Positions 57,201 through 64,000 of a stretch of 64,000 nt of DNA are shown here, in pieces (the first letter of the stretch is position 1; each line of letters begins with the position of its first letter). The DNA is from Blastomussa wellsi (taxonomy: Eukaryota; Cnidaria; Anthozoa; Scleractinia; Plerogyridae), in the NCBI GenBank assembly GCA_947652115.1, contig OX393563.1, positions 4,958,776-5,022,775 on the forward strand. Direction: 5' to 3'. Made by a program: the position numbers and the translations under genes. Below the pieces are notes generated by a model. That model made no database searches. It was given only the letters and a program-made list of their open reading frames with translations, and was not told where the DNA came from.

Positions 57201-60200
57201 TTCCAGGATCAAAATATTTCTTTTAGCTCACTTTTCTCAACTTATGAATATGGAACATATTATCACAACTTCGTATTTGCTTTTGGTACTGAATGCGTAA
57301 TGATGTCTCGATCAAGGGTTGGACATAAACATTTCGATTAGATAGGTCAATTTACCAAAAAGGGTTCCTCAGCTAGGCTTACAAGGAACCCACATCCACT
57401 TACGTTTGCTTGCACCTCCTTGTCTCCATACTAGCTTCCTTGCCATGATTTGGGAGTCCTCGCCCGGTTTTAACATATAAGTCACTTTCGCTTTTGCAGA
57501 AAAGTTTGCTGATGGAGGAAAAACTTCACCAACGCCACCAGTCCCACCAGTCGACCCAGCCACCCCGCTTGAAGTTACTTGTGAACCTACTGAGGCTCCC
57601 GATGAAGATCCCGCTGCTGCACTTCCCACCCCTCCGGCAGCTTTACCACCACCCACACTGACTCCGGTAGCTACCTCTTCTCCTTGGCCACCTCCTTTCA
57701 CTCCAAAACCAGTTGATGGACTACTTCCTCCTTTCCCAACTTCAGCTGTTGTTCCTCCTCCTCCTCCACCACCAGCAACAGCACCAGCACCCCCTCCACC
57801 TCCACCAGCACCAGCACCTCTTCCTCCTTTTCCTGCAACTCCGCCTCCTGTACCACCAGTGCCTGCACTTCCACCCCATGCAGCCCCTGCGCCTACTGTA
57901 CCTTCTGCTCCGCCCGCCCCTCCAGCCCCTCCTGTACCCCCAGCACCACCACCTGCACCTCCTGTAGCAGGGCTATTAACGGATACCACATTACCATTTT
58001 GAACAATGATTTTGAACGGATGTGCAGTCCTTCCATAGTAGCTGTTAAGGCCGTCTTCGATTGTTTTTGTGGTCATTTTTATAGCAGCTTCTACACCTGC
58101 AGTGGCTCCTGCTGATGCTCCAGCCTCCATTCCAGCCAAGGTACCAGCTTTTGCTCCTGCTCTAGCTCCGCTTCTCATAGCCCACCTTGCTCCAAACGAT
58201 AAACCAGCTTTCGCACCGGCTCGTGCTGCTACTTTGAGTAAAATGGCTTGGTAAGTGGCATTATGTTCTAGAAATAAAGATGCGTTCTTTAAAATCATTA
58301 AAACTCTTTAGATCATCCCTAAAAATCGTAAGTGTGTTGTCCCCTATTGCATGCATTAAATGTAAGATGCTAACAAACGCACAAGCATCCATTCATAAAA
58401 TTAAATGAGAATAAAATTGACCTACCAGGCCTAGGTGGCAGTGCTGTCCACAAAAATTTGGCAGGTATAACTTTGTAAAATTTGCCGTCTGGTGTCTGTA
58501 GTGCAACTTCCAAGTGGTCATCTTGATGATCATCTTTCATCACAGCCTCCATGTAGTAATAATTACCCTTCTTTAGGTAAACCGGGAGGGACTTTTGATT
58601 TGTAAACCTACATGCATAACGCAAAACTATTAAGTACAATCTACTGGATAAGAATAAGTACAATTAATTTTATCAAAACACCATAATACAGACAACCTGT
58701 TTACGACCAGTTCAAGTCAGCTGGAAGCCAGGTCATTATTTTTCGCTGTGGAGTTTCGTTTTGCTGCTTGGAGATTAATTAAGGCATAGCTATAAACGGA
58801 ACCTCGCGATAAATGCATTATGCGTAAGCATGTATGATGCAATAGCACGCTAACGCAAAAACACGAATTGTTACTATGTATAGTGGAGCCCTGTAAAAGT
58901 TTACCGTAGAGCCAAGAGCCCTGCTATTCGGAGACCCTGGAGTCCCTGAACACGGCTATTTGCCAAGTGGGACCAGGCTTCCTGCAACTCTTAGCCCCTT
59001 TGGGCTACTATCTACGCGATTCTGTCTGTAGCAAGTCTGTAGTGACATGTACCGCCTGGCAGTTATGTAATCACTCGGATGTCTTGTGTGACATCGTGGA
59101 CCAGAGTGATAGTCATATTTGTTCTCGAAAAACATGAATGCAAGTAATGCAAGATGGATGGGATGAGTTATATAACAATCGAAATGTTACAAATGAACAA
59201 CGCTCTTACCCGGTTAGGATATTACCTGTCGTACTCATACTGATCCGTGGAAAATCCTCCATCTATTTCAGTGATCATCGTCTTGGTTTCAGGTTTCTCA
59301 TTGGTACTAATGAACAGTTCACTCCCAGCATCGGATGCTGAAAGACAGAATGTTTAACGCAGATAAACAGTCATTTGAGTTGAAACTCTTTCTAAAGAAA
59401 ATCGTCATACTACCTTCATAACGTAAATAGACAGCCAAATCTTACAAAGAAAAAAATAATGGTTTCCTGTCTGAAATGGAGAAAAATACGTCCTTAAGCG
59501 AGAACCAAAGAAGTCTGCCCACTTGGACGGCTGCTCAAACGTTGGAACACACATTGTAAGGCTCGGCAGGTTTGGGTATCGCGGATCCGCCAGCAGGAAT
59601 TTGACTCGTTTGTAATCTATTCTATCCCATCTTTCCAGGTACACGCCATGGGATACTGAAACACAAGAAAGAAATCGTTAAATAAAAAGACCGTCATTAG
59701 ACGACCCTGGTTAGCCTCCGCCATTTTTTATGCCATCTAAATTATGAAATTGCACGGTGACGGGCAATCTCATTTCGTTGCTGTAAGTTATGTTACTGGA
59801 AGTTGTGTTTAAATTACTTTTAGCAAGTTTCCAGGTGATCTCTTTCGTTATAACAGGCTCCGCTTAAAGCATAATACTGAAACTTTCGCATAAATAACAA
59901 CAAAGGCGTGGCTGACCGGGGCCCTTTGAACAAGAAAAGTTCATCGTTTGCTCTCTTGGTCTATAGTAATCAAGTCCTTCTCAACCCGACTAGGTAAGAG
60001 TACAATTTTACTGATAGTTTTGCAATCTTTCTCGTTTCAGCCATATTAAGGGTGACCGGGAGTATTGACGGATGCAACTGCAAAGCATTGTTGAAGGACT
60101 TAACACTAAATTAAACATGAGACAAGCTCGGAATTGAAGAACTGCCTCTGTAGTTATGGAAAATCCTTGATTTAACGATAGCCAATAAAGCACCAAATAG

Positions 60201-62061
60201 ACGGAACTGGCTGGAGGCAAAATTTAGTTAAGGAAAACATAAGACCAACTCACTATTACACGGCGGTTCTGTGCTGCCGAATGTTCTCTTTCTTCTTACC
60301 AACTCGTATTCGCCTCCTGGTAACAAAAGGCAAGAAACATGATTTTCGTTTGCGACGGTATTCACTCGCAGAAATTCAACATGACTTTCCTAATGACCTA
60401 TACATCATTGATATATAGATCATTATGCAGCAATTAATTCAAACTTGAATAATTTTTGAAAACTTGTTTTCTGCTCATGGGTTTGAATTTTCTTTAAGGA
60501 CATGTAAGTCGTGAGGTCAGTAACAACGAATCCATTTAGTGAAAACATTTGACAACTATAACGTAAAATTTGTCAGATACCTTACGTAATTGTAAATACA
60601 AATAAGTGATTATTTTAAGTTATTTTTTTGACTGAGAAGCGATCTCGTTCCAACGAACGCGACTGTCCGTTGCAGTCTTGCATGATCTCTGAATAGTATT
60701 ATGATTCAACGTAGCTCGTGGGAGGTAGACTGGTACCTGGTGGAAGAAATATTAAATTAAGGAAAACATAAAGTCTTTTGATATCTTTTGAAATAGAAAT
60801 ATGGTACTTTGGGAAAGATGAAGGGTCATGGGGATTTGCAGCGATTACAAGAGAGGCGAGAAGGGTTCATTTTGCGTGGTTGTTCGCGGGTGGTGTTAAT
60901 ATGCACGAGTACACATAGAAATATGGCACTTTGAGAAAGATGAAGGGTCATGGGGATTTGTAGCGATCACAAGAGAGGCGAGAAGGGTTCATTTTGCGTG
61001 GTTGCTCGCGGGTGGTGTTAATATGCACGAGTACACATAGAAATATGGCACTTTGAGAAAGATGAAGGGTCATGGGGATTTGTAGCGATCACAAGAGAGG
61101 CGAGAAGGGTTCATTTTGCGTGGTTGCTCGCGGGTGGTGTTAATATGCACGAGTACACTGACTATATTCCGAGTTATAGTTCTTGCTGGTGTTACTGTTT
61201 GTAACAAGAATTACTTTAACTGCGGTACCCGATTAAAATATTCCTTCGTTGAGTGTTATGGGAACAGATACTTGTGTCTGTATATACTTAGTCAGGTGCA
61301 TTGGAAAAAAAAGACACCAAATACAAACAGCTACTAAAAATGAGATTATGATGATTCTGTCGAACTAAATTAGATGGGCTAAAAATAGGATAAACAAACT
61401 AAAAGGAACACGCCTCAAGCTAAAAATGTTCTGGTAAATGATTGGGTAAACCTGTTCAAATGATCGATGTATGTCTCTGTGATAGTTCAAAGATGAACAC
61501 CATTACAGAAATAATAAATTAGAAATTGGTCGTTCTCTAATGCATCATTTAGCTAGTACTTAGATAGTTTATGCCAGGGAAGAGGGAGACTGAGAAAGAT
61601 AAGTTATTTCATGATAGAATTGACATGTAAGGAAATTAACACTAGGCTACATATTGTTTCCGGGCTTAACCTAACTTTGCATTGCAGCTAAGCAATCTTT
61701 GTGAAATCATTTTATTGGCAATAAAGATTGTGGTTAGTACTGGAGTTCGGTAGTTAATTCTCTAGGTTAAAAATGTTAGCCTTGTAATGAATGCAGATAT
61801 ACAATATCGTAATGAAAGGCTGCAGGCTAAAGGCTTAAGCGGCGTTTTTGTTTACGTATTACTAACCAGAACAGAAATTCGTGGTTTTTTTTAAAGGAGG
61901 AAAGGAAAGGCAGTGTCACAGAAAATAATTAAGGAACAGTTCGTGCGAATGGTAATCACTATACCAAGAACAAAAGAGCCCTTACCTGCTTGGTTACCAC
62001 AACTTGACAATAAAATTATAATATATCCTCTTAAGTAAAAAAGAGAAGCACGCAACTTCAT
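54219..62061 (-). CDS. Gene C: secreted PA14 / Gly-rich / AbfB-like / Pro-rich protein, 3' end uncertain
   Basis: Ten exons join in frame: 62061-61986, 60316-60254, 59655-59446, 59337-59226, 58607-58426, 58267-57404, 57057-56785, 56052-55603, 54933-54664 and 54571-54278, giving 931 codons. The last exon has a GTGAGT donor at 54277. Read-through instead reaches TGA at 54221-54219 for 950 aa. Order: signal peptide 1-25, RRKR segment 26-46, PA14-like 47-214, Ala/Gly-rich 215-502, AbfB-like 503-743, unassigned module 744-833, Pro-rich 834-931. It is B's closest relative, exon for exon, but no CRD exon is found in the 4.3 kb before gene B. Either C lost it, ends by read-through, or uses an unrecognised exon. 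Confidence 0.83.
54278..54571 (-). repeat. C proline-rich exon
   Basis: 98 codons: a Pro/Ala/Ser lead, a run of about a dozen Pro, then SPSPPPPPFTPAAAPP and a Ser/Pro end. Ends at a GTGAGT donor in the same phase as B's. Confidence 0.75.
54664..54933 (-). other. C unassigned beta-rich module
   Basis: CVALNFINDFGSPFKLFSS, KTEAYLVTGSGFKLKLMI, HVIFNAVDSGGKHKILLNG, and a final C-P-V-F-L-N-V-T-V-T strand. One exon, as in B. Confidence 0.6.
55603..57057 (-). other. C AbfB-like beta-trefoil
   Basis: Exons 57057-56785 and 56052-55603. VSFESVCLPGYFMRQKNYHF, DKESSFKVYNVM, RDWYICRD, then CTFSFMPIPQYENKY and a tail with CIPVCSGAE. Donor A|GTATAG at 55602. Confidence 0.62.
57404..58267 (-). other. C Ala/Gly-rich exon
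   Basis: Ala-rich run (KVAARAGAKAGLSFGARWAM), FKIIVQNGNVVSV segment, then long Gly/Ala runs, and a basic end with YMLKPGEDSQIMARKLVWR as in B. The repeat interior differs in length and order from B, as expected for slippage-prone sequence. Confidence 0.72.
58426..59655 (-). other. C PA14-like domain (three exons)
   Basis: Exons 59655-59446, 59337-59226 and 58607-58426. Motifs VYLERWDRIDYKRVKFLLAD, FFGSRLRTYFSPFQTGNHYF, ELFISTNEKPETKTMI, KKGNYYYMEAVMKDDHQ: nearly identical to B, indicating a recent duplication or gene conversion. Confidence 0.7.
60793..61158. repeat. Three 122-bp tandem repeats
   Basis: Copies start at 60793, 60915 and 61037 (ATAGAAATATGG(T/C)AC...), each ending GTTAATATGCACGAGTACAC. 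The last two differ at almost no position; the first is slightly diverged. Located in C's first intron. Confidence 0.9.
61160..61985. other. C first intron remainder
   Basis: AT-rich with no coding signal that I can support. Confidence 0.5.
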
Positions 62062-62079
62062 TGCAAATGATGTCTACAT

Positions 62080-62115
62080 GGAAACTGAAACTGAAACTGA
62101 AACTGAAAATTGAGA
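62080..62115. repeat. (GAAACT)n microsatellite
   Basis: Five or so copies of ACTGAA just upstream of the C ATG, within the probable 5' leader or promoter. Confidence 0.75.
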
Positions 62116-62830
62116 TAGAGGTCCGAGACAGTGAAAAGAGCGCTTTTGAGCGATTCGTTTTAAAGGCGTATAATACACAGGCCACCTGCTTTAAGGAAGA
62201 TATTCTTTCAGAAAAATTGGTAACGTAGTTTCAGAACTATTTCGAAGTGAATTTTCAGGTAGCATTATTTTCATGTTGAAAATGGCACAAAATGAACTTT
62301 GATTTGTTCATTTAAATGCGTTTGCGTGAAAGCAGTTTAAAGGAAGCACTTAGATTTGAATAGAGGTTATATAAATACAATCAATGCAACGATTAATTAA
62401 TTGACTTAAATGATTATTTATGTGCACGTTATGACACGTTATTAAAACACGTTATTAAAACATTCATTTGGCGTCCTTGATGTTTCCAGCGTGTCCATTT
62501 CAGGTGCATATTTTGTGAGGTGTTTTTGTCTAACGCAAGTAAATTTCTTCTTTCTGGTGTATTGTGTGAAGCGGCTGGTGCTTTCAGGTCATACTCAGCA
62601 ACGGTGAAACCTTCTGGTTCACTGCGTTTAAATGCAAAAATCCAACGCCACTTCCGGTTTTCGCCACCTCGAACTCTCTGGAAATTTGACGCGAAAATGT
62701 TCAAGACTTTTGTGTATAAATGGAACTTTGAAACAAAATTTGGAGCCGTGAAACTTGCTGGATAACAAGCGAACGAATTCGGAGATTTAATAGTTTTGTA
62801 TGTGGGAGTTTTGGCGGGTCTGGTCGCTTC

Positions 62831-63228
62831 AGGCTGGTTTTCACGAGCGACGGAGTCGGAAGCAGAGCTAACTAGATTGCAAGCAGAAAGGAAGTACTCG
62901 GAGTGCCTAAAAATAGCCGCTTCTGCTTGCGATTCCCACAATCTTGTTTTCAATATAATTTGGTTTTATCAACTGGGTTGATAATGTGAATTGGCCACCG
63001 TAAAGAGATTCGAGAGCTGACGTTTCGAGCGTTAGCCCTTCGTCTTGTTTTCAATAGATCGTATGCGACGGAGTCATAACCGAAATCGGAAGAAAATGGA
63101 AACGACTCCGATTCTGCGGTGCTCATGACTCTGCTTACGAATCTGATTTTCGATTTTCACTAGGCCGTAAGTGTTCTTACGATTCCGCTTACTAACTCCG
63201 GCTCCGTTGCTTGTGAAAACTGGGCTTT
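62831..63228. mobile_element. Inverted-repeat element with ~30-bp ends
   Basis: GGCTGGTTTTCACGAGCGAC at the left and the complement of GTTGCTTGTGAAAACTGGGC at the right. The interior repeats GACTCCG/CGGAGTC. It is interrupted by the Penelope-type insert at 62956-63042. Confidence 0.55.
62942..63056 (-). mobile_element. Nested Penelope-type insert with 14-bp target duplication
   Basis: TCTTGTTTTCAATA occurs at 62942-62955 and again at 63043-63056. Between them the minus strand reads GACGAAGGGCTAACGCTCGA then AACGTCAGC, and ATCAACTGGGTTGATAAAAC, as in 11805-11885. Confidence 0.6.
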
Positions 63229-63580
63229 AGGTAGCCATCAGGTCAACGGTTTTCTTCTCTTGAGGAGCTTATGTCAGCGCTTGTGCGCGAAATTGAACGT
63301 AAATATTTCTTGTGGAATGTGTCGTTTGCCTAGTTGTTTTATCCTGCAATGACGTTTAATTTGTCAATGTATGACGATCTGGGTAGCTTCGGGTACTCGG
63401 GGAAGCTTCGGGTAGCCTGTGAGCAGTCACCGAAGTCGAATGTCTGGAATGTCCATAAAAAAAATTGACCAGCTTAGTGAGCGGAACAGTGCACGCGTTC
63501 AAATCGCTCCTTTATTGTATTTCATAATTTTTTTCTTTTAATGCAATTAAAATCGCTCTGTTTGCTGACCTTTTCGCCCA

Positions 63581-63731
63581 TGACTCGTCCCCAGTCGTCT
63601 CTCATGGTCGTAATTGATTAATAACGAGGGATGCTCCGAAGGGAGCGGGAGTCGACATCACCCCCCACGCTCCCAGCGCATCCCTCGTTAATAATCAATT
63701 ACGACCATGAGAGACGACTGGGGACGAGTCA
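63581..63731. mobile_element. Near-perfect 150-bp palindrome with flanking duplication
   Basis: TGACTCGTCCCCAGTCGTCT at the left is mirrored at the right end. The loop is centred near 63655. TTTTCGCCC flanks both sides (63571-63579, 63733-63741), suggesting an insertion with a 9-bp duplication. Confidence 0.65.
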
Positions 63732-63962
63732 GTTTTCGCCCTATATCCCGCTAAGGAGGCTTTTTACAATCATTTCTTGATTTAAAGAACCAGACATGGG
63801 GACGACTGTTTTTCTGGGCACTTAATTAGCGGGGGTTCAACCGATAAATATTTAGGTCAGAAGGATTCCATTGAACACAACGTGATGATAAATATAAGTT
63901 GATGTTTGGTAATTAAAACAAATAAATCTAGTGCATCTCTTACCCAATGAATCGGTAAAGCG

Positions 63963-63982
63963 ATATATATATATATATATAT
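63963..63982. repeat. (AT)10 microsatellite
   Basis: Uninterrupted AT dinucleotides at the right edge of the window. Confidence 0.9.
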
Positions 63983-64000
63983 TTAAAGTGTAGAATTTGA

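Larger units (their letters stand above)
60254..62061 (-). other. C signal peptide and RRKR propeptide exons
   Basis: Exon 62061-61986 encodes MKLRASLFYLRGYIIILLSS and CGNQA, a good signal peptide with GTAAGG donor. Exon 60316-60254 encodes GGEYELVRRKRTFGSTEPPC, whose RRKR and STxPPCN align with B. Confidence 0.72.

Noticed and set aside
62429..62953. 174-codon minus-strand open frame as a gene
   Set aside because: It overlaps the inverted-repeat element, has no recognised motif, and an opposite-strand frame is similarly open.

Overview
The window is eukaryotic genomic DNA, intron-rich, AT-rich and full of short mobile elements. The coding content points to a cnidarian, most likely an anthozoan (hexacoral/stony-coral type). 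Two genes encode the minicollagen-type cysteine-rich domain (spacing C-x3-C-x3-C-x3-C-x3-CC), a fold known from cnidarian stinging-capsule (nematocyst) proteins. The species cannot be named from the sequence alone.

All real genes lie on the minus strand and form one tandem family of four multi-domain secreted proteins, here called A1, A2, B and C from left to right. A1 runs from 15776 to beyond the left edge (3' part missing). A2 runs 31756 to 16760, B 49928 to 36348, and C 62061 to about 54219. I rebuilt each from signal-peptide exon to last visible exon by matching splice sites and phases. A2 (1414 aa) and B (990 aa) come out as continuous reading frames.

Shared architecture from the N-terminus: signal peptide; short basic propeptide-like segment (RRKR in B and C); PA14-like domain on three exons; Ala-rich helical-looking segment followed by a Gly- or Gln/Gly-rich segment; AbfB-like beta-trefoil; a second, unassigned module; proline-rich spacer; and a Cys-rich C-terminus. 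A2 ends with two fibronectin type II (FN2) domains, five minicollagen CRDs and a third FN2. B ends with one variant CRD. C has no recognisable CRD exon downstream. A1's Cys-rich end would lie outside the window. A1/A2 are one subfamily with three extra phase-0 introns; B/C are the other. The combination suggests a structural, disulfide-crosslinked protein of the nematocyst wall or another extracellular matrix. That role is an inference from domains.

Region by region: 1-15776 gene A1; 15777-16410 spacer with a possible A1 promoter; 16410-31756 gene A2 with its poly(A) signal; 31757-36347 intergenic with decayed LINE and Penelope-like pieces; 36348-49928 gene B; 49929-54218 intergenic, mostly repeats; 54219-62061 gene C; 62062-64000 upstream sequence with nested inverted-repeat elements. 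Introns and spacers carry a tRNA-derived SINE, a Harbinger-like element with its own open frames, TTAA-flanked MITEs, several palindromic elements, Penelope-type fragments with hammerhead-like motifs, minisatellites and poly-G runs.
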